NCBI RefSeq assembly: GCF_002979755.1
Contig: NZ_PCPP01000002.1
Location: forward strand, 496,001-560,000
DNA: 64,000 bases
Direction: 5' to 3'
Origin: Chryseobacterium culicis
GTDB lineage: Bacteria > Bacteroidota > Bacteroidia > Flavobacteriales > Weeksellaceae
Shown: piece after piece, positions 1 through 6,924 of the stretch
Numbering within the stretch: position 1 is the stretch's first letter
Layout: every line of letters starts with the position of its first letter
Program-made: the position numbers and the translations under genes
The notes under the pieces: model-generated
Told to the model about the DNA's origin: nothing
Database searches by the model: none
Seen by the model: only the letters and a program-made list of their open reading frames with translations

Positions 1-938
1 GAGTAAGTGGTGTAACAACTCCTGGTATCAAGAATGTTGTTGTTGATGCCAACGATTTGAGTTATGTTATCTCTACTCCGATTGTTAAACTTAGACTGAC
101 AGGTTACCTTGTTAATACTCAAAACGAAACAAGTGTACAACGATATTTCGCACAGGGTGTTAAACTGACAAACCTTACTGAGAGCGGTGATCAGGCTCCA
201 ATTCAGGATGGTGCTTTCATTACACAGGTATTAGCCGGAGCCAATAAGAGAAATATGGGTATTGAACTTGGCGCACAGGTGAAGGTAACTCCTACTTTAA
301 CTGCCAGTGGATTATTAAGTTTAGGACAATACACGTATACCAATAATCCTACTGTTTATTTTGCATCTGATGCGGTTGGAACATTCAGAGAGCTTGACGG
401 AAACGGAAATATCGTGTCAAGATCTTATACCAACATGGGTGAAGCAACACTTAAAAACTACAAACAAGGTGGTACTCCTCAGGAGGCATATACGCTAGGC
501 CTTCGTTACAGCAGTCCTAAATACTGGTGGCTGGGAGCAACATGGAACTACTTCGGGCATTCATTCCTGGATCCGTCTCCAGTAACCAGAACAGACAGAT
601 TCTATACCAATCCTGGCACACCGGGAGTTCCTTATGACCAGGTAAATGATGAAGAGCTTGCAAGAGTTCTTACGCCTACAAAGCTTCCTTCAGCATTTTT
701 CTTCAATGTAAACGCAGGGAAGTCCTGGATGATTGGTAAATATTATGTATTGGTGTCTGCATCTGTCAATAACATCCTTAATAACAGAAATTATATTACT
801 GGAGGATTTGAGCAGACCAGAAACGTTAACTATATTGATTATTCGAAAGATTATGACAGTGGAAACATGGTTTTCGCACCAAAATATTGGTATAATCAAG
901 GGCGATCTTATTTTGTTAACCTTCAATTCAGATTCTAA
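1..938 (+). CDS. TonB-dependent receptor, C-terminal part (partial)
   Basis: The frame is open from base 3, so the gene begins outside the window and about 312 residues are visible. They read as the end of an outer-membrane beta-barrel: alternating aromatic/polar strands, a segment naming strands such as YTLGLRYSSPKYWWLGATWNYF, and a last strand ending in Phe (VNLQFRF), the usual barrel-assembly signal. The DUF5689 lipoprotein follows after 26 bases, a common Bacteroidota receptor/lipoprotein pairing, so the two probably work as a nutrient-uptake unit at the outer membrane. The substrate cannot be read because the plug and N-terminal domains are missing. Confidence 0.9.
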   Translation, partial: VSGVTTPGIKNVVVDANDLSYVISTPIVKLRLTGYLVNTQNETSVQRYFAQGVKLTNLTESGDQAPIQDGAFITQVLAGANKRNMGIELGAQVKVTPTLTASGLLSLGQYTYTNNPTVYFASDAVGTFRELDGNGNIVSRSYTNMGEATLKNYKQGGTPQEAYTLGLRYSSPKYWWLGATWNYFGHSFLDPSPVTRTDRFYTNPGTPGVPYDQVNDEELARVLTPTKLPSAFFFNVNAGKSWMIGKYYVLVSASVNNILNNRNYITGGFEQTRNVNYIDYSKDYDSGNMVFAPKYWYNQGRSYFVNLQFRF

Positions 939-964
939 AAAACTAAAATTAAAAATCGAAAACA

Positions 965-2371
965 ATGAAAAATATATATTTTAAAGCGGCGATCTTTAGT
1001 GCTATTTCAATACTGTCATTCTCGTCTTGTGTAAAAACTGATGATTATGAATTACCGGAAATTAAATGTACTAACAAATTTGCAGCAGCTAATCACCCGT
1101 TAACTGATCTTGCTACTATTGCAAAAGCAAAACCAACGGAAGCGGATATCATTAAAGAAGATTACATCGTTGAAGCCTATGTTTCTTCAAGTGATGAATC
1201 AGGAAATATCTATAAAATGATGTTCCTTCAGGATAAGCCTGAAAACCCGACACAAGGGATTGAAATTGACATCGATGGTGGAAATCAGTATCTTGATTAT
1301 CCTACCGGATCTTTAGTAAGAATTAACCTGAAAGGATTGATTGTTCAAGGTATTAACGGGAACATTAAAGTAGGTTCTTTTGATCCTAACTATCCTATCG
1401 GTAGAATCAATCCTAATAAAGTTTCAAATTATATTGCAAGAGTTTGTGACGGACAAAAGGCTGTAGTAACTGCAATAAAGCCATTAGAGTTTAATTCTAT
1501 CGCTGATGCTCTTAAAAATGGTGCTCACATCAATCAGCTTGTAAAAATTAAAAATGTTCAGTTCGAAGAGCCTGAATTGACAAAAACTTTTGCTGATGAA
1601 TCAGGAACAGGGGATCGTTATATTACTGATAAAAAAGCTGGTAGATTAGATCTTCGTTTCAGTAACTATGCAACTTTTGCGAAATCTCCGATCTCTCCTA
1701 AATATGCAAAAAGTGGTGAAATCGTCCTGCTTTTGAGCCGTTTTACAAGCTCAAGTAACGCAACGGTTTTCACGGATCAGGCGTATATCAGAAATCTTGA
1801 TGATATAAACTTCCCGAATGACAGATTCAATCCAGGTGAACCAGATGCTCCTTCTGCTTCTGCTGTAAACCTTTTCGCAGGATCAGACTTTGAAAACTGG
1901 ACAACTTTCTTATCAAGTGTAAATACTTTCGGTCTTAAGCCTTACGCTACACAAGGTGTGGGTCTGGGATACAATGGTACAAATTCACTTCAGATCAAAG
2001 GAACTCCTACAGCTAATGATTATGTATTTACCTCTGTGGCTACTACGGGAATCCCAGCTGTACCAAAAAGAATTACAATGTATATCAAAGGTACTGCAAC
2101 AGGAAAAACTCTTTCTTTCAACGTATACAAAGCAGGTGGAGGTTTCTATGTGTTTAACTTAGGTACATTCTCTACGGGGGCTACTTTAGGAGTAGAAAGT
2201 GCTAACTCGTACACAGGATCTATCAATACAAGCGGACAGTGGAGATTAGTAGAGCTTACCCTTACAGGTATTACGGATATTAACACTACAGCCGGAAAAG
2301 ATATGTTTGCGATCAAAACTGGAAATGGAGGAATCTATGATGTTCAGATTGATAACATTAAAATTGAGTAA
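965..2371 (+). CDS. DUF5689-domain outer-membrane lipoprotein
   Basis: 468 residues. The N-terminus is a lipoprotein signal (hydrophobic stretch, then FSSC with Cys at about residue 19), followed by a DUF5689-like domain of about 240 residues carrying the family pattern of an EAYVSSSDESGN-type strand and QGIEIDI. The C-terminal part from about residue 300 (NLFAGSDFENWTTF onward) looks like a separate beta-sandwich, possibly carbohydrate-binding. It follows the TonB-dependent receptor by 26 bases and is probably cotranscribed with it. Proteins of this family usually act as surface partners of SusC-like receptors; that role is inferred from context. A hairpin terminator follows the gene. Confidence 0.85.
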   Translation: MKNIYFKAAIFSAISILSFSSCVKTDDYELPEIKCTNKFAAANHPLTDLATIAKAKPTEADIIKEDYIVEAYVSSSDESGNIYKMMFLQDKPENPTQGIEIDIDGGNQYLDYPTGSLVRINLKGLIVQGINGNIKVGSFDPNYPIGRINPNKVSNYIARVCDGQKAVVTAIKPLEFNSIADALKNGAHINQLVKIKNVQFEEPELTKTFADESGTGDRYITDKKAGRLDLRFSNYATFAKSPISPKYAKSGEIVLLLSRFTSSSNATVFTDQAYIRNLDDINFPNDRFNPGEPDAPSASAVNLFAGSDFENWTTFLSSVNTFGLKPYATQGVGLGYNGTNSLQIKGTPTANDYVFTSVATTGIPAVPKRITMYIKGTATGKTLSFNVYKAGGGFYVFNLGTFSTGATLGVESANSYTGSINTSGQWRLVELTLTGITDINTTAGKDMFAIKTGNGGIYDVQIDNIKIE

Positions 2372-2410
2372 GACATTAGGATACAATATATTCTAATACA
2401 TTTTATAAAA

Positions 2411-2440
2411 ATCGGGCGGCTTCTCAAGCTGTCCGATTTT
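2411..2440 (+). terminator. Intrinsic terminator after the receptor/DUF5689 operon
   Basis: A ten-base stem (ATCGGGCGGC pairing with GCTGTCCGAT, with G-U pairs) and a seven-base loop, followed by a T-rich run, 39 bases after the stop codon of the DUF5689 gene. Confidence 0.85.
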
Positions 2441-2518
2441 ATTTTAATTTTAATAGTGATATTAAATCAATTAAGAATTTAATACTTTTATCTCTAAAAA
2501 CAGAAACCATATTCAAAA

Positions 2519-3025
2519 ATGGAATATTTCATTTACGCATTAAATCATACTTACACTGATGAAACCCATACAAATACCAAATTTCTGGGCTTTTCAAATT
2601 GCCTTGAGGATTTGGAGAAGTTAAAAGCAAAAGCCGTTCTTATGGCTGGATTCAGAGATTATCCCGATTGTTTTGTTACAGATTGCTATATTATAGATAA
2701 AATACATTGGAATGATGGGTTTGAGGAGGTAATTGGTGAAATAGGACGTGACTATATTGAAAAAGGTGATGAAATAGATGAGAACTGTATTTCAGTCAAA
2801 GAATTAGGTTTAAATGCTGTTTTCAGTGTCAGCCATTCCTATACAATCCATACTTTTTTAGATGATGAAAGATATATCGGAGTATTTTCAACGTTAGAAA
2901 AGGTGGAGAAAGCTATTGAAGAACTCAAAAATAAACCAGGTTTTAAAGATCATCAAGATGATTTTATTATCTGTGAACTGGATCTTGCAACCCTTTTATG
3001 GAGTAGCGGATTTGGTGGCGTTTAA
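2519..3025 (+). CDS. Cytosolic protein with a tandemly duplicated ~65-residue domain (DUF7336-like)
   Basis: 168 residues with no signal peptide or membrane segment. Two halves align by eye. Residues 5-70 run H-T-Y...FLGFSNCLEDLEKLKAKA...GFRDYPDCF...HWNDGF. Residues 104-167 run H-S-Y...YIGVFSTLEKVEKAIEELK...GFKDHQDDF...LWSSGF. The shared pattern (aromatic strand, GxxS, amphipathic helix, PGFxDxxDxF, WxxGF) is what I remember of the DUF7336 family; that name is from memory and unchecked. Function unknown. The gene stands alone between two terminators, convergent with the PixA-like gene. It is long enough and patterned enough to be real. Confidence 0.75.
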   Translation: MEYFIYALNHTYTDETHTNTKFLGFSNCLEDLEKLKAKAVLMAGFRDYPDCFVTDCYIIDKIHWNDGFEEVIGEIGRDYIEKGDEIDENCISVKELGLNAVFSVSHSYTIHTFLDDERYIGVFSTLEKVEKAIEELKNKPGFKDHQDDFIICELDLATLLWSSGFGGV

Positions 3026-3030
3026 AAAAC

Positions 3031-3060
3031 AAAAACCACCGCATCAGCAGTGGTTTTTTT
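3031..3060. terminator. Bidirectional terminator between convergent genes
   Basis: The stem AAAACCAC...GTGGTTTT has A-runs on its left and T-runs on its right, so it can serve the plus-strand gene ending at 3025 and the minus-strand gene ending at 3069. Confidence 0.85.
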
Positions 3061-3068
3061 ATTTCCTT

Positions 3069-3620
3069 TTATTTAACTGTAATTGTTGGATCCCAGTAAA
3101 AGTAACCGAACAGAATCTGTTTGTTACTGTCATTCGGATCTAAAATATAAAGTCCAAACTGTACATAGAAATTCTCTTTTCCTGTAGCTTTCACTTTAGA
3201 GTCGATACTGGCAAAAGTAATATCAGCAGCAGCGGCAGGAAGACCATTTTGAGAATTCAAATTAGGTACTGCAGCTTGTCTTCTTTCAACAGAATTGTAT
3301 ATAAAGCTGTTAAAAACCTGATCTCCGGACCAGTACTTAATATTGTAGATGATAACAGCATCGTCAGAATTCTGATAGATTGAAGTTCCTCTGAAGGAAA
3401 CTGTATCTCCGGCTCTTGCGCTGAAATTCAGATCGGCAGAACCTTGTCCGGAAATTGCGTTGGCATTGGAAACAATCATATGCTGGCTGTTATGATCAAT
3501 TCCTGTAGGATTATTAGGGTCTTTACTTGGGTTTGGATAAGTAGCTCTTACATAATCCGTGTCTATTACAATCAGGACATCTATTTCCTGACTGGATGAT
3601 TTTTGTTGTACATCGTCCAT
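3069..3620 (-). CDS. PixA/AidA-family inclusion body protein
   Basis: 183 residues. The start (after about 11 polar residues) reads EIDVLIVIDTDYVRATYPNP, then DPNNPTGIDHNSQHM, DTVSFRGTSIYQNSDDAVI and IKYWSGDQVFN. This is the signature set of the AidA/PixA family, whose named member PixA forms methionine-poor inclusion bodies in Xenorhabdus nematophila. There is no signal peptide, so the protein is probably cytoplasmic. Its role is unknown in most bacteria. The gene is monocistronic, convergent with the duplicated-domain gene, with its own likely promoter core upstream and a leader of about 100 bases. Confidence 0.85.
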   Translation of the reverse strand: MDDVQQKSSSQEIDVLIVIDTDYVRATYPNPSKDPNNPTGIDHNSQHMIVSNANAISGQGSADLNFSARAGDTVSFRGTSIYQNSDDAVIIYNIKYWSGDQVFNSFIYNSVERRQAAVPNLNSQNGLPAAAADITFASIDSKVKATGKENFYVQFGLYILDPNDSNKQILFGYFYWDPTITVK

Positions 3621-3725
3621 GATATTTCGTTTTTAGTTTGGTGTTTTCTTACTCATGTGGCTTTTCAGATTTCGCCCCGTTATTTATGTGATTCCGGCTT
3701 CACCTTGGTGGTTGTAATTACAATA

Positions 3726-3733
3726 CAAATGTA
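3726..3733 (-). promoter_or_regulatory. Putative -7 element (TACATTTG) for the PixA-like gene
   Basis: Matches the Bacteroidota -7 consensus TAnnTTTG on the minus strand, about 105 bases before the start codon. No clear TTG -33 element was found at the usual spacing. Confidence 0.45.
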
Positions 3734-3837
3734 CATTGCTGAAAATGAAAATATTAGAGTAAAAATGCTGAAATTTCAGATTAGGTATTTGTACTTAATT
3801 AATCTCTTTTTAGTGATTTTTTAAAACTCAAAAAAAA

Positions 3838-3866
3838 TACCCTGAAAAGTTCAACTTCTCAGGGTA
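3838..3866 (-). terminator. Intrinsic terminator of the DUF6702 gene
   Basis: The inverted repeat TACCCTGA...TCAGGGTA lies just downstream of the minus-strand gene ending at 3899. On the minus strand it is followed by a run of eight T. Confidence 0.85.
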
Positions 3867-3898
3867 CCCATTTTATAATGGTTAAATCTAATTCACGT

Positions 3899-4369
3899 TT
3901 AAAACGAAACCTCGTTCACTTCTTTTCCTCTTTGGAAGTTCATTGTTTTCTGGCTGCCTTTATAGGCAATGTTCACCAGATTGATCTGCTTAGGAAAAGC
4001 GCTCAAAAGGATCGTATTTTTAATCTTTAAGGTGTTGATATCCGAAACGCCTCCGGTTTCAAAATACACCCATACAGTTTCTCCGCTGACCTGACTTCCT
4101 GTGAAGGTAATCGTTTTAGGAGCTCCATTGACAAATACATCAAAATTATTGTTCACATATTTTTTTACCTCTGCTTCAAATCCTGCCGTATTTGGGTTGA
4201 TTTTAATCGCATCAGAGATATGGCTTGTATTCATTTTTGTGGTAAACTTCAATGTCTTGCTTCCATCAATATAGTCCACTTTGGTCATTGAAGAGAAAAA
4301 GTCTACATACATAAAACTCATTAACACAAAAAATGTTAAAATTCCTGATATATATAAAAGTTTTTTCAT
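3899..4369 (-). CDS. DUF6702-family periplasmic protein
   Basis: 156 residues from the chosen start MKKLLYIS. Eight further in-frame residues upstream (to 4393) precede a poor signal, so I place the start at 4369. An N-terminal hydrophobic segment (about residues 4-22) suggests export or anchoring. The body fits DUF6702: YIDGSKTLKFTTKM, a central DVFVNGAPKTITF strand, ETVWVYFE, and a terminal INLVNIAYKG...QRGK. Members are small flavobacterial envelope proteins of unknown function. It is last in the minus-strand series that begins with the kinase at 7937, 58 bases after the LOG gene, and is followed by a terminator. Confidence 0.75.
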   Translation of the reverse strand: MKKLLYISGILTFFVLMSFMYVDFFSSMTKVDYIDGSKTLKFTTKMNTSHISDAIKINPNTAGFEAEVKKYVNNNFDVFVNGAPKTITFTGSQVSGETVWVYFETGGVSDINTLKIKNTILLSAFPKQINLVNIAYKGSQKTMNFQRGKEVNEVSF

Positions 4370-4427
4370 CTTAATTAATAGATTTACAATCATACTTGTT
4401 CGTTATAAGTCACAAATAATATGCCAA

Positions 4428-5180
4428 TTAAAAATTTACATTCACAGAATATTTATCATAAAAGGCTTTTATATGTGCTACAGCCTCATCAGCAGTGTCT
4501 ACCACACGATAAAGATCAAGATCATCTTCAGCAATCATCCCTTCTTTTAACAGGGTTGCTTTAAACCAATCCAGTAATCCTCCCCAAAATTCACTTCCTA
4601 CCAAAACGATTGGAAATTTTCCAATTTTGTTGGTCTGAATCAGGGTCATTGCTTCAGTCAGCTCATCCAGTGTTCCGAAACCTCCAGGCATTACTACGAA
4701 ACCTTGAGAGTATTTTACAAACATTACCTTTCTCACGAAAAAGTAATCAAAATTCATGGAATAGGATTTATTAATATAAGGATTAAAGTGCTGTTCAAAA
4801 GGAAGATCAATATTTAGTCCGATAGACTTTCCTTTCGCATTGAAAGCTCCTTTATTTCCTGCCTCCATGATCCCCGGGCCGCCTCCGGTAATAATTCCGA
4901 AACCTAGTTTGGTGATCTTTTCAGCAATGTCTACAGCCATTTCATAATATTTGTTCTCCGGCTTCAGTCGGGCAGACCCAAATATAGAAACACAAGGACC
5001 AATTTTAGCCAGTTTTTCATAGCCGTCAACAAATTCAGCCATGACCTTGAATACCATCCAGCTGTCTTTGGTGATTGTTTCGTCCCAGGTTTTTTGTCTG
5101 AAACTGTTGTGCAGTTTTGTTTCGTTAATGTCAAGTTCTGGATTTACTAAACTTTCATCCCTAGTTCCATCAATTTCCAT
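4428..5180 (-). CDS. LOG-family Rossmann-fold protein (TIGR00730 type)
   Basis: 250 residues. The family fingerprints are clear: FGSAR at residues 67-71, GGGPGIMEAGNKGA at 99-112 and PGGFGTLDE at 165-173, the last being the nucleotide-binding and catalytic motif. Enzymes of this family (LOG, often misnamed lysine decarboxylase) cleave cytokinin riboside monophosphates or plain nucleotide monophosphates to base plus ribose 5-phosphate; the bacterial substrate is often AMP-like. An N-terminal extension of about 60 residues before the Rossmann fold is typical of flavobacterial members. It starts 8 bases after the nucleotidyltransferase ends, so the two are cotranscribed. A link to nucleotide or amino-sugar salvage is inference. 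Confidence 0.9.
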   Translation of the reverse strand: MEIDGTRDESLVNPELDINETKLHNSFRQKTWDETITKDSWMVFKVMAEFVDGYEKLAKIGPCVSIFGSARLKPENKYYEMAVDIAEKITKLGFGIITGGGPGIMEAGNKGAFNAKGKSIGLNIDLPFEQHFNPYINKSYSMNFDYFFVRKVMFVKYSQGFVVMPGGFGTLDELTEAMTLIQTNKIGKFPIVLVGSEFWGGLLDWFKATLLKEGMIAEDDLDLYRVVDTADEAVAHIKAFYDKYSVNVNF

Positions 5181-5188
5181 TGTAAAAT

Positions 5189-5902
5189 TTATTTAAAATG
5201 TTTCTCGGCCTCTATTACGGAAGACGGTCTTCCAACATCAATAAGAATACTGTCATGTACAAAACCGTGTATATGTTCGGTCTGCATTAGGTCAAGATAT
5301 TCTTCCATAACAGAAAATTTGCCTGTTCTTTTTATTTTTTTAAAGATGACAGGATTGATACAATGAATTCCACTGAAAGCAAGAGCCTTAAAACCTTTAT
5401 TGAATTCTGCCAGCCTCTGTTCTCCGGTTTGTACATTCAGCCAGCCTCTCAAAACCATATCATCATTGAAAAGGAGTTTTCTCGAACTTTCTCTGTCCGA
5501 AACCGCTAAAGTAGCAAAATCTTTTATCTTTTTGTGGTATTCTACCAATGCATTGATGTTCAGATCGGTTAGAATATCAGCATTCATGATTAAAAAATCT
5601 TCTCCATGATCTAGAAATTTTCTTGCAAAAATCAAGCCGCCACCTGTTTCCAGAAGTTCATTGGTTTCATCAGAGATTTCAATCTTGCATCCGAAATTAT
5701 TGTTTTTATTTAAAAAGTCAACAATCTGATCTCCAAAATGATGAATATTAATCACAAAATCAGTGATTCCATAGCTTTTCAGGTATCTGATATTTCTTTC
5801 CAGAAGCGGAACTTCATTTACTTTTGCCAAAGCTTTCGGATGGTGATCTGTAAACGGTTTAAGTCTGGTGCCTTTTCCAGCTGCGAAGATTAGAGCTTTC
5901 AT
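5189..5902 (-). CDS. MurU-like sugar-1-phosphate nucleotidyltransferase
   Basis: 237 residues, the usual length of single-domain NTP-transferases of the MurU type. Residues 1-28 hold the nucleotide-binding signature (FAAGKGTRLKPFT...HPKALAKV), ETGGG lies at 85-89, and the metal-binding NAD at 107-109. The C-terminus carries DVGRP. MurU makes UDP-N-acetylmuramic acid from MurNAc-1-phosphate. Mannose-1-phosphate guanylyltransferases look similar, so the sugar is not certain. An APH-fold kinase in the same gene series (6912-7937) matches the AmgK/MurU pairing known from Pseudomonas peptidoglycan recycling. The 91-base gap before it contains interleaved inverted repeats. Confidence 0.85.
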   Translation of the reverse strand: MKALIFAAGKGTRLKPFTDHHPKALAKVNEVPLLERNIRYLKSYGITDFVINIHHFGDQIVDFLNKNNNFGCKIEISDETNELLETGGGLIFARKFLDHGEDFLIMNADILTDLNINALVEYHKKIKDFATLAVSDRESSRKLLFNDDMVLRGWLNVQTGEQRLAEFNKGFKALAFSGIHCINPVIFKKIKRTGKFSVMEEYLDLMQTEHIHGFVHDSILIDVGRPSSVIEAEKHFK

Positions 5903-5910
5903 TTTTTATA

Positions 5911-5993
5911 ATTGATAAATGATAATGGATGAATGATAAAGCCTTACAATTAATAAATGACAATTAAATCATTTATCAATCATGGCTTATCAT
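5911..5993. repeat. Interleaved inverted repeats between RapZ-C and MurU-like genes
   Basis: A perfect 13-base pair of arms (ATTGATAAATGAT at 5911-5923 and ATCATTTATCAAT at 5968-5980) overlaps a second, near-perfect pair (AATGATAAAGCC at 5932-5943 and GGCTTATCATT at 5984-5994). The whole gap is built from ATAAATGA/TGATAA-type units. It could be a small intergenic repeat or an RNA structure in the operon leader. Confidence 0.55.
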
Positions 5994-6401
5994 TTATTTA
6001 TTCAGTTGGGGTTGTTCGTCATGATGAAGGGTTACCTGAGTTCCTTCAGGATATTTTTCTTTGATAAATTCGGCAATTTTTATAGCAGAATATACCGATC
6101 TGTGCTGCCCGCCTGTACACCCGAAATTGATCTGCAGGTGTTCAAAACCTCTTGCAAGATAGTCGTCGATATTGATGGAAACAAGAGATTTTATCAGTTC
6201 TAAAAACCTGGGCATTTCTGTTTTCGTTTCCAGATATTCCTGAACTCCAATGTCATTTCCGGTCTGGATTTTATATTCTTCAATTCTTCCGGGATTTAAA
6301 ATTCCACGGCAGTCAAAAGCGAAACCTCCGCCATTTCCTGAATTGTCTTTAGGAATTCCTCCTTTCTTGTAAGAAAAACTGTGTATCTCGATGTGTAGCA
6401 T
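5994..6401 (-). CDS. Stand-alone RapZ C-terminal-domain protein
   Basis: 135 residues, matching only the C-terminal half of RapZ; the N-terminal P-loop kinase half is absent. Visible motifs are FDCRG at residues 29-33 and GCTGGQHRSVYSA at 94-106, the Cys-Thr-Gly-Gly-x-His-Arg loop. In Escherichia coli RapZ this region forms the glucosamine-6-phosphate sensor. No kinase Walker A is present. It lies between a sugar kinase and a MurU-like transferase, so a role in sensing or binding an amino-sugar phosphate is plausible but inferred. The 73-base gap upstream contains one arm of the inverted repeat around the GxxExxY gene. Confidence 0.85.
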   Translation of the reverse strand: MLHIEIHSFSYKKGGIPKDNSGNGGGFAFDCRGILNPGRIEEYKIQTGNDIGVQEYLETKTEMPRFLELIKSLVSINIDDYLARGFEHLQINFGCTGGQHRSVYSAIKIAEFIKEKYPEGTQVTLHHDEQPQLNK

Positions 6402-6414
6402 ATTTTTTATCTTT

Positions 6415-6429
6415 TTTAAACCATTAAGG
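6415..6429. repeat. Left arm of inverted repeat flanking the GxxExxY gene
   Basis: TTTAAACCATTAAG here is the exact reverse complement of CTTAATGGTTTAAA at 6911-6924. The two 14-base arms bracket the GxxExxY gene. Confidence 0.7.
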
Positions 6430-6474
6430 CTTATTTAGTTTTTAAGGTAAGTTAAGATTTTGATAAATCAAAAT

Positions 6475-6879
6475 TTAGTCAGGAAGCTCTTTGAAGAATT
6501 CATTAATAAAGGGTTTCATTGACTTTGTAATATTGTTAGTGAAAAAATTAATAAGAAGACCTTGTGGCTTTTTAAGAACTTTCATGTAAGTGAGTAATTG
6601 TGCTTCATGGATTGGTAATACGTCTTCCACAGCTTTTAACTCTATAATAATTACATCATTTACTAGGAGATCTACAACAAGTTTTGTTTCGATTTCTATC
6701 CCGTCATAATTGATGGGAAAATATAATTGTTGTTTAACATCGTACCCATTTTTAACAAGCTCAATTTTCAAACACTCTTCATAAACACTTTCAAGTAGGC
6801 CAGGACCAAGTGTCTTATGGACTTTGATAGCAAAGCCAGTAATTTCATATGACAGTTGAGTAATTTCTTTTTTGGTCAT
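6475..6879 (-). CDS. GxxExxY protein (PD-(D/E)XK-like)
   Basis: 134 residues, full length for the family. The naming motif is at residues 27-33 (GLLESVY). D70, E80-L-K82 and Q94-x-x-x-Y98 fit a PD-(D/E)XK nuclease-like core. Family members occur scattered in Bacteroidota, spirochaetes and planctomycetes, often as insertions; the biochemical role is not established. Here the gene is bracketed by a perfect 14-base inverted repeat and three CTTAATG units lie just before its start, so it looks like an insertion into the kinase/RapZ-C operon. It is in the same direction as its neighbours, 32 bases after the kinase. Confidence 0.9.
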   Translation of the reverse strand: MTKKEITQLSYEITGFAIKVHKTLGPGLLESVYEECLKIELVKNGYDVKQQLYFPINYDGIEIETKLVVDLLVNDVIIIELKAVEDVLPIHEAQLLTYMKVLKKPQGLLINFFTNNITKSMKPFINEFFKELPD

Positions 6880-6910
6880 AACCTTAATGTTCTTAATGGC
6901 TTAAAGCATT

Positions 6911-6924
6911 CTTAATGGTTTAAA
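6911..6924. repeat. Right arm of inverted repeat, overlapping the kinase stop codon
   Basis: CTTAATGGTTTAAA is the reverse complement of 6415-6428. On the minus strand it encodes the final Leu-Asn-His-stop of the kinase. Related CTTAATG units lie at about 6883 and 6892. Confidence 0.7.

Noticed and set aside
690..984. Overlapping open frames at the end of the first TonB receptor gene
   Set aside because: They are in other frames of a well-supported barrel gene, with no independent features.
4428..5180. Annotation of the LOG gene as lysine decarboxylase
   Set aside because: The PGGFGTLDE motif marks nucleotide-cleaving LOG enzymes; the old name is a known misannotation.
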